Source: Pseudoselenomonas ruminantium
GTDB taxonomy: Bacteria > Bacillota > Negativicutes > Selenomonadales > Selenomonadaceae
Direction of reading: 5' to 3'
Assembly (NCBI GenBank): GCA_002373045.1
Contig: DFHU01000022.1
Span: 88,946 to 113,789, forward strand
Length of the DNA: 24,844 nt
Position 1 is the first letter of the stretch, and every line of letters starts with the position of its first letter. Positions 1 to 5,954 of the stretch are shown here, one piece after another. The notes under the pieces are model-generated. The model searched no databases. It saw only the letters and a program-made list of their open reading frames with translations, and was not told the DNA's origin. The translations under genes were made by a program, and so were the position numbers.

Positions 1-246
1 GAACGGCAGGCAGAGCCGGTTCCCCTGCATTTACGCAATGCTGTGACCAAGCTGATGAAAGACTTGGATTATGGCAAGGATTACCAATATGCGCATGATA
101 CGCAGGAAAAAATCACCGCTATGGAATGCCTGCCGGAGTCCCTGCAGGGCAGAAGCTATTACCATCCCACGCAGGAAGGACTGGAAGGACGTTTTGCCAA
201 GCGCCGGCAGGAGATAAAAGCATGGAAGCGGCAACAGAAAAAGTAA
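1..246 (+). CDS. rarA: Replication-associated recombination protein A, C-terminal fragment
   Basis: Only the last 81 codons are present; the gene enters from the left edge in frame 1 and stops at TAA 244-246. The fragment reads PVPLHLRNA, then KLMKDLDYGKDYQYAHD, then LPESLQGRSYYHPT, which is the typical tail of the RarA/MgsA family of AAA+ clamp-loader-like ATPases. Family knowledge: RarA acts at stalled replication forks, forms a tetramer through this C-terminal region and interacts with single-strand-binding protein. The ATPase motifs lie outside the window and cannot be checked. An intrinsic terminator follows directly, so this is the end of its transcription unit. Confidence 0.88.
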   Translation, partial: ERQAEPVPLHLRNAVTKLMKDLDYGKDYQYAHDTQEKITAMECLPESLQGRSYYHPTQEGLEGRFAKRRQEIKAWKRQQKK

Positions 247-255
247 ATAAAAAAG

Positions 256-289
256 CAGTCTCGCTGAAAAAACATCGGGGCTGTTTTTT
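256..289 (+). terminator. Intrinsic terminator after rarA
   Basis: The arms 256-263 and 276-283 pair over 8 bp with two G-U wobbles and are followed by six T (284-289). The stem starts 10 bp after the rarA stop and separates it from the padC promoter. Confidence 0.75.
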
Positions 290-315
290 AGGCATTTTTC
301 TTGACTATCAATATT

Positions 316-331
316 ATGTATTTTATTACAT
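316..331 (+). promoter_or_regulatory. PadR-type operator, upstream copy
   Basis: The sequence ATGT-N8-ACAT (more fully ATGTA-N6-TACAT) is a perfect dyad just upstream of the padC -35 box. ATGT-N8-ACAT is the published recognition pattern of PadR repressors of phenolic acid decarboxylase genes. A second copy lies at 381-396, 65 bp away centre to centre. No padR gene is in the window, so the regulator would act in trans. Confidence 0.75.
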
Positions 332-335
332 GATA

Positions 336-364
336 TTGACAAACGCTTCCAAAGCGTGTATGCT
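336..364 (+). promoter_or_regulatory. padC sigma-A promoter with palindromic spacer
   Basis: A perfect TTGACA -35 (336-341) and TATGCT -10 (359-364) are separated by 17 bp. The spacer holds a separate perfect dyad, ACGCTT-CCA-AAGCGT (343-357). The -35 ATTGACA is also mirrored by TGTCAAT at 371-377. PadR-type operators flank the promoter on both sides. This arrangement predicts tight repression; the meaning of the spacer dyad is unknown. Confidence 0.8.
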
Positions 365-380
365 AAATTATGTCAATGGT

Positions 381-396
381 ATGTAAATAAATACAT
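381..396 (+). promoter_or_regulatory. PadR-type operator, downstream copy
   Basis: This is the second ATGT-N8-ACAT dyad. It lies between the -10 box and the Shine-Dalgarno AGGAGG at 401-406, so a bound repressor would sit on the start of the transcript. Confidence 0.75.
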
Positions 397-415
397 AATT
401 AGGAGGAAAGAAAAG

Positions 416-946
416 ATGAAATTTAAGGAACTGGATGATTTTTTAGGCACGCATTTTATTTATACGTACGATAATGGCTGGGAATATGAGTGGTATGCCA
501 AGAACGACCACACGGTGGATTACCGCATTCATGGCGGTATGGTCGCTGGTCGTTGGGTGAAGGACCAGGAAGCCAATATCGTGAAGCTTACGGATGGTGT
601 GTTCAAGGTAACCTGGACGGAACCGACGGGCACGGATGTGGCATTGGATTTTATGCCCAATGAAAACATCATGCATGGTGTGATTTTCTTCCCGAAATGG
701 GTACAGGATCATCCGTCCATCACGGTCTGCTTCCAGAATGAGCATATTGACCTGATGGAAGAATCCCGCGAAAAATACGAAACCTATCCGAAATATCTGG
801 TGCCGGAATTTGCCAAGATTACCTATATGGGCAAGGCTGGTCAGAATAACGAAGATGTTATTGCTGAAGCTCCTTATGTAGGCATGACGGATGAAATTCG
901 TGCTGGCAAATACTTTGATGCAAATTATAAGCGTTTGAAAAAATAA
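416..946 (+). CDS. padC: Phenolic acid decarboxylase PadC
   Basis: This cytoplasmic enzyme performs non-oxidative decarboxylation of p-coumaric, ferulic and caffeic acids to 4-vinylphenols, a detoxification step. The 176 residues cover the whole family length. From memory the sequence is very close to lactobacillar PadC, including the stretch FLGTHFIYTYDNGWEYEWYA and the WTEPTGTDV motif. Residues matching the catalytic set of the Bacillus subtilis enzyme are present: Y16, Y18, R46 and E69. The start at 416 is chosen because AGGAGG (401-406) sits 9 bp upstream and the protein then matches the family N-terminus; an in-frame extension to 356 would overlap the promoter and operators. The esterase gene follows 18 bp downstream. 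Paired PadR-type operators suggest induction by phenolic acids. Confidence 0.96.
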   Translation: MKFKELDDFLGTHFIYTYDNGWEYEWYAKNDHTVDYRIHGGMVAGRWVKDQEANIVKLTDGVFKVTWTEPTGTDVALDFMPNENIMHGVIFFPKWVQDHPSITVCFQNEHIDLMEESREKYETYPKYLVPEFAKITYMGKAGQNNEDVIAEAPYVGMTDEIRAGKYFDANYKRLKK

Positions 947-964
947 AAGCAGGAGGTCGTAGCG

Positions 965-2065
965 ATGAAAGCAGGTAAATTGCGGAAACTCTCTCTAGCG
1001 GCGTTATTGTCATTGGCTTTAGCGGTGCCCATGACTGGTGGCAGCTGTGCAGCCGCTGAAAATCTGGTCAATATGCAGCCTACCTACCGGGATGTTGTAG
1101 TGGCCAATGTGCAAAATGACAATGGTGCGCCGCGCCAGCTGCGCATGAATGTATTTGTGCCGCCGAAAGCGAAAGCCGAAAAAGTTCCTGTACTGGTGTT
1201 CGTGCATGGCGGCGGCTGGGCACGAGGCTCCTATGAGGGGGACGATGCTAAGCAAAGTACATCCAGTACGGTGAACAATGGTAACAATGCCTTGATGGAC
1301 AAGGACAATAAATCATCGTATAAGATTTTCAAGGATGTATTAAATCATGGGATTGCCTTTGTGTCCGTGGATTACCGGCTGAACAGCGAAGCGGCCTTCC
1401 CTGCGCAGATTTATGATGTAAAGGCGGCCGTGCGTTTTGTACGCGCTCATGCCGATGAATATGGGCTGGATGCTGAGCGGATTGCCATAGCGGGCACATC
1501 TGCCGGAGCGCACTTGGCTGCAGAACTTGCTGTGACCAGCGACAATAAGGCACTCGAAGGCGATGAAGGCGGCAACCTTGGCTATAGCAGCAATGTAAAA
1601 GCCTGTGTCGATTATTATGGCCCCACTAACCTGCTGACCATGGCACCGGAAATGAGCACTAAGCTGCAAGACCCTGCGCAGGCGGCAGAAACGCATGATT
1701 CTGTTCGCGCCAATGAGTCTATTCTCTTAGGCTTCGTGGGCGAAGGTCAAGGTGTAGGAACTCTGCGCAAGGTAGCGGAAGCACAGGATAAGACTTCGCC
1801 GTATTGGAAAATGGTGGAACTGGCTAAATTGGCCAGCCCCGTTTATCAGGTGACGAAAGATGCGCCGCCCTTCTTCATTGCACATGGCGGCCATGATTCG
1901 CTCGTGCCCATCCAGCAGAGCATCAGCCTGCAAAAGGCCTTGACCGATGCTGGTGTGGAAAATATCTTTATGTGTAACTCAGAAGCCGAACATGGCTATG
2001 TGGGCGAAGATACCAACAAGGCCATGATGCGCTGGCTGTGCCGTCAGCTGGGCGTAAAATATTAA
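965..2065 (+). CDS. Exported alpha/beta-hydrolase, feruloyl-esterase-like
   Basis: This 366-residue serine hydrolase belongs to the dienelactone/HSL-like branch of alpha/beta-hydrolases. A Sec signal peptide (residues 1 to about 31: basic KLRKLS, hydrophobic LAALLSLALAVP, then CAAA before EN) predicts export. The oxyanion motif HGGGW is at 81-85, the nucleophile elbow GTSAG at 177-181 (S179), the likely acid is D311 in GGHDSLVP, and the likely base is H343 in AEHGY. AGGAGG lies 8 bp before the ATG, and the gene is 18 bp from padC with no terminator between. Inference: it frees hydroxycinnamic acids from plant esters outside the cytoplasm, and PadC then decarboxylates them. Fold and triad are firm; the substrate rests on context and resemblance to BD-FAE feruloyl esterases. 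Another acyl or acetyl esterase is possible. Confidence 0.85.
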   Translation: MKAGKLRKLSLAALLSLALAVPMTGGSCAAAENLVNMQPTYRDVVVANVQNDNGAPRQLRMNVFVPPKAKAEKVPVLVFVHGGGWARGSYEGDDAKQSTSSTVNNGNNALMDKDNKSSYKIFKDVLNHGIAFVSVDYRLNSEAAFPAQIYDVKAAVRFVRAHADEYGLDAERIAIAGTSAGAHLAAELAVTSDNKALEGDEGGNLGYSSNVKACVDYYGPTNLLTMAPEMSTKLQDPAQAAETHDSVRANESILLGFVGEGQGVGTLRKVAEAQDKTSPYWKMVELAKLASPVYQVTKDAPPFFIAHGGHDSLVPIQQSISLQKALTDAGVENIFMCNSEAEHGYVGEDTNKAMMRWLCRQLGVKY

Positions 2066-2070
2066 AAGGG

Positions 2071-2125
2071 AAAACTGTGATAAGGCATGTGGAGGATACA
2101 GAGCATACCTTGTCACAGTTTTTTT
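2071..2125 (+). terminator. Intrinsic terminator of the padC-esterase unit
   Basis: Arms 2072-2085 and 2108-2121 pair over 14 bp with one G-U wobble. The T-run (2119-2125) overlaps the 3' arm. The stem starts 6 bp after the esterase stop. Confidence 0.85.
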
Positions 2126-2159
2126 ATAGGATACCTATATAAAAAAATATATACATTGA

Positions 2160-2297
2160 CTTTACGAAAAAATCCGCTTTATGGATACGCGCGGGATTTT
2201 CCAGTTAAAGGGTAGTATTGACCAGGTGGCCGAACGGTTGGGCGTAAATCGCGTAACCGTGTACAGTTATCTGGATGAAGTTAGGGGCAAGCGCTAA
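2160..2297 (+). pseudogene. Remnant of a YheO/DauR-family regulator (C-terminal HTH)
   Basis: An open frame reads GIFQLKGSIDQVAERLGVNR followed by VTVYSYLDEV and ends at TAA 2295-2297. This is the C-terminal helix-turn-helix of YheO-like (PAS plus HTH) regulators, which normally exceed 200 residues. An in-frame TGA at 2157-2159 cuts it off and no N-terminal domain is found upstream. The 38-codon ATG frame from 2181 has no convincing ribosome site. I read it as a dead gene end. It is the first of three consecutive fragments of an apparent amino-acid catabolic locus. Confidence 0.7.
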
Positions 2298-2298
2298 A

Positions 2299-2454
2299 GC
2301 CCCATCTTTTTGGGATATCGTCAATGAAGCCTATGCCAGCTTTTTTGGCGGACATAAACCGGCGCGGGTCATTGTACCAGCGGGCAAATTGCATCATGGG
2401 GCTTTGGTGGAAATTGAAGCCATAGCAGAATGCAGAGGGTTGAATGTAGATTGA
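2299..2454 (+). pseudogene. Remnant of a RidA/YjgF-family protein (C-terminal part)
   Basis: The frame reads WDIVNEAYASFFGGHKPARV and then HHGALVEIEAIAEC, ending at TGA 2452-2454. This is the C-terminal third of the RidA (enamine/imine deaminase) family, including the arginine in PAR and the terminal VEIEAIA strand. A complete member has about 125 residues; only 51 codons remain, with no start codon or ribosome site. It begins immediately after the stop of the HTH remnant, so a deletion probably fused the two gene ends. Confidence 0.72.
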
Positions 2455-2485
2455 GCAGGATTAAATCTTTTGGGCAAGAATATAA

Positions 2486-2617
2486 ATAGTGGATAATGTC
2501 TGTGAAATTTTTGTGCCGGAAGGAACATCGGATAAGAAAATCCGCATGATTGAAGCCCATGGCGCCAAAGTGGTGATTGTGCCGGGCAATCGTGACCATT
2601 GTGCCGCGCCGGCTTAA
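2486..2617 (+). pseudogene. Remnant of a PLP-dependent cysteine-synthase/threonine-dehydratase-fold enzyme
   Basis: A 43-codon frame reads CEIFVPEGTSDKKIRMIEAH followed by GAKVVIVPGNRDHC, ending at TAA 2615-2617 and preceded by an in-frame TAA at 2483-2485. The pattern vPegtsdxKixxieaxGAxVvxVpGnR is typical of the small domain of fold-type II PLP enzymes. The PLP lysine, the glycine loop and about 250 other residues are missing. The exact enzyme cannot be named. YheO regulator, RidA and a PLP lyase is a sensible ancestral gene order for amino-acid breakdown. Confidence 0.6.
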
Positions 2618-2650
2618 AATCAGACCATGCGTAAGGATGAGGTGTGAAAG

Positions 2651-3823
2651 ATGACGGAAACGAAAACCAGAAGATTGTACGATGAGCAGGTTATGCTGCG
2701 CAGCTGCAAGACCGTTGTTACGGCCTGTGTGGAACGCAAAAAAGGGTTTGGTGTGGAACTTGAAGAAACCGTATTTTACCCTGAGGGCGGCGGTCAGTTA
2801 AGCGATACGGGTAAATTGATTTTGGCCGATAAGACCGTAAGCGTTACCCATGTGCGGGAAAAGGACGGGCATATCTATCATGAAACGGCAGAACCCATAG
2901 CCGTGGGAACGGAAGTTACCGCCGAAATCGACTGGCAGATGCGCTTTGACCATATGCAGCAGCACTGCGGGGAGCATCTCTTATCCTATGGTTTCTGGAA
3001 ACTTTGTCAGGCCGATAATGTGGGCTTTCATATGACGGAGGAAATGGTGACGATTGACCTGAACCGTGAGGTCAGCCCCGCCGAGGTTCAGCAGGTGGAA
3101 ACATTGGCGAATGCACAGATTCAGGAAAACTTGCCGATAAAAACGACCTGGATGGATGCCGAGCAGGCCGCTGCCTGTGCAACCCGTAAATTCAATGACA
3201 AGCTGACCGGCCCTGTGCGGGTGGTCAGCATTGAAGGCAGTGATGCCTGCACCTGCTGTGGCACGCACCCGCCCATGACGGGCATGGTGGGACTGGTTAA
3301 AATCTTCAAGGCAGAAAAGCATAAGGAAGGCACGCGGATTTATTTCCTCTGTGGCAGGCGGGCAATGGAAAAAATCCAAACGTGTTGGCAGGAGCTAACT
3401 GGTGCTGTACAGCTGCTTTCGCTCAAAGATGAAGAAATTAAATCCGGCGTAGAACGTCTGCAGGCGGAAAACAAGGAACTGCGGGATAAGCTGACTTTAG
3501 CTGAAGAACGCTGGATAAACGAAATAGCCCCGCAGCTTCTGGCCAAGGCGGAGCTTAAAGAGGATATTAAACTTGTTGAGGTCCATTTTGAGGATATTTC
3601 GGCTAATGCAGCCAGAAAATTGGCGCAGCGGCTCGCCGAAGAACCGCTGGCACAGGTCACGTTGTTTTATAAGCAAAAAAACAGGCTTAACTATATCCTG
3701 ACGCGGGGAAATGCTGTGCCCGTCAGCTGCCGGGAACGTATAGCTGTACTCAATAAGGAATTGAACGGTCATGGTGGCGGCAATGACAATATGGCACAGG
3801 GCAGTAGTGCAGCAGACGATTGA
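2651..3823 (+). CDS. Alanyl-tRNA editing protein (AlaX-L type) with DHHA1-like tail
   Basis: A stand-alone homologue of the AlaRS editing domain, predicted to hydrolyse Ser-tRNA(Ala) or Gly-tRNA(Ala) in the cytoplasm. The zinc-site motifs are H105-x3-H109 in HMQQHCGEHLL and C202-x3-H206 in CTCCGTH. VFYPEGGGQLSDTG (41-54) is the usual start of the fold. A helical, charged stretch (about 255-290) leads to a C-terminal part ending HGGGNDNMAQGS, which resembles the DHHA1 domain. The length of 390 residues fits the long AlaX class. No aminoacylation domain is present, so it is not a broken AlaRS. GAGG at 2637-2640 supports the ATG. The next gene lies about 110 bp downstream; co-transcription is possible but unsupported by a functional link. 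Confidence 0.88.
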   Translation: MTETKTRRLYDEQVMLRSCKTVVTACVERKKGFGVELEETVFYPEGGGQLSDTGKLILADKTVSVTHVREKDGHIYHETAEPIAVGTEVTAEIDWQMRFDHMQQHCGEHLLSYGFWKLCQADNVGFHMTEEMVTIDLNREVSPAEVQQVETLANAQIQENLPIKTTWMDAEQAAACATRKFNDKLTGPVRVVSIEGSDACTCCGTHPPMTGMVGLVKIFKAEKHKEGTRIYFLCGRRAMEKIQTCWQELTGAVQLLSLKDEEIKSGVERLQAENKELRDKLTLAEERWINEIAPQLLAKAELKEDIKLVEVHFEDISANAARKLAQRLAEEPLAQVTLFYKQKNRLNYILTRGNAVPVSCRERIAVLNKELNGHGGGNDNMAQGSSAADD

Positions 3824-3933
3824 TTCGATTTTCCACCATCTATTTTGGCCATATAGATAGCGGCAGGCAGGAAAACACGATGATAAACGCGAATGAAAAA
3901 TTAGAGTTGTATCTAGACATAGGAGTGATCTTA

Positions 3934-5442
3934 ATGGAAAAATCGTTTTCAATACCCATATCCCGCCGCGCTTTTATGAAAATGGCAGGAATGGCAGCAG
4001 CAGGCGTATTGGCCGGTAATACTTTAGGTGAGCCGGAAAATGTACTGGCAGCATCTAAAGAAGGGAATAAAGGTACTATGACCTATGCTGGTAAGGAAAT
4101 TCCGGTGCTGTTTTCAGCCGATGTGTGTGTAGCCGGTGGCGGCCCTTCCGGGACGGCGGCTGCGATTATGGCAGCAAGGAATGGCGCTAAAACGGTGCTC
4201 ATCGAACGTGGTGTGGCATTGGGCGGCCTGGCAGTATTGGGCTGTGTTTATCCCTTTATGGATACCCATGCGCCGGATAGTGACACGCCCTATGTAGCAG
4301 AGGTCAAGGAACGCTTGCGGAAACATGGCATTGAACCCTTTGATGGCGTGACTCAGCAGACCTGGCATAACCCGGAGACGTTGGCACTCATTTATGATGA
4401 AATGTGTGCAGAAGCCGGTGTGGATGTTTTGTATCAGACTGTACTGGTCGATACGGTACAGGAAAATTCCGTCATTAAGGCCTGCATCGTTCAGACCATT
4501 GCCGGGCTGGCTGCTATTTGTGCCAAGACCTTTATCGACAGTACAGGTGATGCCTATCTTTCCCGTGCGGCTGGTGTTCCATCTGAGCATGGTTATGAAA
4601 AGACCGGCAACAATCAGCCATTGTCCTTCCGTTTTGAAATGGGCGGCATTGATGTAGAACGGCTTTATCAGCATGTGGCTGTAGATTTGCAGGAGGATTG
4701 GTGCAAGTCCAAGCCGCCCTATTTTGAAATTGCCGAGGCCATGCATCGCAAGCAGAGATATAAGCTGGAAGACTTGATGGCCAAGGGGGTAGAAACCGGG
4801 GAAATCACGCAGGAAGAGGCAGAATATATGCAGGCCTATACCATTATTGGCAAGAATGGCGTCATGAGTATGAACTGTCCGGAAATCCCGATGAAATTTT
4901 CTGCGTCAGACCCGGTTTCTTACAGCAAAGCGGTGGCCTATGGTCGGAAGATGATGCGCCATATTGCCGATTACCTGATTCGCCATTTGCCAGGCTTTGA
5001 AAAGGCCTTTATCAGCCGTGAGGCAGCGATGTTGGGCGCACGGGAATCTTGGCGAATTCGCGGCAAGCATTATTTGGTAGAGGACGATTACCATAATCAG
5101 AGCCGTTTTCCGGATGCGGTATGCCGTACAGCATGGTTTATTGACGCGCATGGAGAGAAGGTTTCGGAGAAACTGCCGAAGGGCGGATTTTATGAGATCC
5201 CGTATGGTTCTTTGGTGACGGAAAAGATGGAAAATCTTATTGTGACCGGGCGCTGCATCAGTGCCAGCTTTATCCTGCAGGCCTCGATGCGCATTCAGCC
5301 CACCTGTATGAGCATTGGTGAAGCGGCAGGCATTGCGGCGGCATGGGGGATTTCGCATAATATTGCCGCCAATGCCCTGAAGTGGGATGAGATTCCGGCA
5401 GACAAGCGGAGTTATGTTACTGCAGGGCAGAAGACAAAATAA
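3934..5442 (+). CDS. Tat-exported FAD-dependent oxidoreductase
   Basis: A 502-residue flavoprotein. The N-terminus carries a twin-arginine signal, S10-R-R-A-F-M-K16, followed by a hydrophobic MAAAGVLAG segment and a plausible cleavage site near VLAAS (38-41). A Rossmann FAD motif, VCVAGGGPSGTAAA, spans about 64-77, and VLIER closes the second strand. The C-terminus has the expected G-R-C-I-S-A-S and QPTCMSIGEAAGIAAA segments. This matches the FAD_oxidored (PF12831-like) family, whose members act on varied, mostly unknown substrates. The start at 3934 follows AGGAG (3921-3925). A TTG at 3820 is in frame but would place the Tat motif about 50 residues inside the protein. Substrate and electron donor are not evident; a periplasmic reductase is an inference. 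Confidence 0.85.
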   Translation: MEKSFSIPISRRAFMKMAGMAAAGVLAGNTLGEPENVLAASKEGNKGTMTYAGKEIPVLFSADVCVAGGGPSGTAAAIMAARNGAKTVLIERGVALGGLAVLGCVYPFMDTHAPDSDTPYVAEVKERLRKHGIEPFDGVTQQTWHNPETLALIYDEMCAEAGVDVLYQTVLVDTVQENSVIKACIVQTIAGLAAICAKTFIDSTGDAYLSRAAGVPSEHGYEKTGNNQPLSFRFEMGGIDVERLYQHVAVDLQEDWCKSKPPYFEIAEAMHRKQRYKLEDLMAKGVETGEITQEEAEYMQAYTIIGKNGVMSMNCPEIPMKFSASDPVSYSKAVAYGRKMMRHIADYLIRHLPGFEKAFISREAAMLGARESWRIRGKHYLVEDDYHNQSRFPDAVCRTAWFIDAHGEKVSEKLPKGGFYEIPYGSLVTEKMENLIVTGRCISASFILQASMRIQPTCMSIGEAAGIAAAWGISHNIAANALKWDEIPADKRSYVTAGQKTK

Positions 5443-5457
5443 GCTGATGATTAAAAC

Positions 5458-5490
5458 AAGGAGCACCGCGCAAAAAAGGCGGTGCTCCTT
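5458..5490. terminator. Bidirectional hairpin between convergent genes
   Basis: A perfect 12-bp stem (5458-5469 with 5479-5490) has a 9-nt loop. The tail is poor in the plus direction (GCTGTTC). Read on the minus strand it is followed by GTTTTAAT, which suits the 55-residue gene ending at 5532. It probably serves both convergent genes. Confidence 0.7.
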
Positions 5491-5531
5491 GCTGTTCAAA
5501 AGAACATTTATCTGATGTTGATTTTTGACAA

Positions 5532-5699
5532 TTATTTGTAGAAGAACGACATTCTGGCAGAGGCCTTGTAGCTTTCTGCTAATTTACGCAGGTTGTCGCT
5601 GCCGGTGCTGATCGTTTCGTCATACATACGTCTGGCGGAACTTTCGCTAATCATATACTTCCAAACTAAAGCCTTGATAATCAATTCTCTTTCTAACAT
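5532..5699 (-). CDS. Small hypothetical protein, 55 residues
   Basis: The minus-strand frame starts at CAT 5697-5699 and stops at TAA 5532-5534. Its support is unusually good: GGAGG sits 4 nt before the ATG, a near-consensus promoter lies upstream (5743-5771) and a hairpin terminator lies downstream (5458-5490). The protein begins MLERELIIKALVWKYM, continues through ISESSARRMYDETIS, and ends ASARMSFFYK. It is basic, probably helical, with no Cys, no signal peptide and no membrane segment. I do not recognise the family. It is convergent with the FAD oxidoreductase and divergent from the dehydrogenase gene. The soluble basic character would suit a small regulator or structural peptide, but nothing shows this. 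Confidence 0.75.
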   Translation of the reverse strand: MLERELIIKALVWKYMISESSARRMYDETISTGSDNLRKLAESYKASARMSFFYK

Positions 5700-5742
5700 A
5701 TTTCCTCCATCTTTCCTTTCAATATCCCATTAACAGATTGCT

Positions 5743-5771
5743 ACTATATCTTAAATGCCGATGGTTGTCAA
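5743..5771 (-). promoter_or_regulatory. Promoter of the 55-residue gene
   Basis: On the minus strand TTGACA (5766-5771) and TATAGT (5743-5748) are separated by exactly 17 bp. The leader to the ATG at 5699 would be about 35-40 nt. It is one of the closest consensus matches in the window. Confidence 0.82.
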
Positions 5772-5870
5772 TACTTTTTGTAAAAAATATCATGTCAGAG
5801 GAAAATATGCTACAGATAAATCATTGCAGCAGTACGTGGACGGGGAGCAAAGAAAATTTGTGCTGGTTGT

Positions 5871-5899
5871 TTGTCAACGCTGTCAAAAAGTTGTATACT
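5871..5899 (+). promoter_or_regulatory. Promoter of the lactate/2-hydroxyacid dehydrogenase gene
   Basis: TTGTCA (5871-5876) and TATACT (5894-5899) are separated by 17 bp, about 55 bp before the ATG. TGTCAA is repeated directly at 5872-5877 and 5881-5886. The rest of the divergent intergenic region (5700-5954) shows no convincing gene. Confidence 0.75.
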
Positions 5900-5954
5900 G
5901 TATAAGTGTTAATGTACACGCTGTATCTACAATAGATAAAGGAGATATGTAAAA

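Noticed and set aside
356..415. Upstream extension of padC
   Set aside because: The ATG at 356 lies inside the promoter spacer; PadC homologues begin at the 416 start.
2651..3823. A truncated alanyl-tRNA synthetase
   Set aside because: Both zinc-site motifs and a DHHA1-like tail are present with a normal start and ribosome site; the free-standing AlaX-L class explains it fully.
3820..3933. TTG at 3820 overlapping the AlaX stop as the start of the FAD oxidoreductase
   Set aside because: It would add 38 residues before the Tat signal and has no ribosome site, whereas ATG 3934 has AGGAG nearby and puts the RR motif at residues 11-12.
5493..5506. Palindrome TGTTC-AAAA-GAACA as an operator
   Set aside because: It lies between two convergent gene ends next to a terminator, where no promoter is expected; a chance or minor terminator element is simpler.
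5885..5898. Shared 14-mer AAAAAGTTGTATAC here and at 24798-24811 as a dispersed regulatory repeat
   Set aside because: Only two copies were noticed, the sequence is AT-rich, and here it forms the -10 region; coincidence cannot be excluded.
5755..5952. A 65-codon plus-strand frame in the divergent intergenic region
   Set aside because: It runs through both promoters, has no ribosome site and matches no family.
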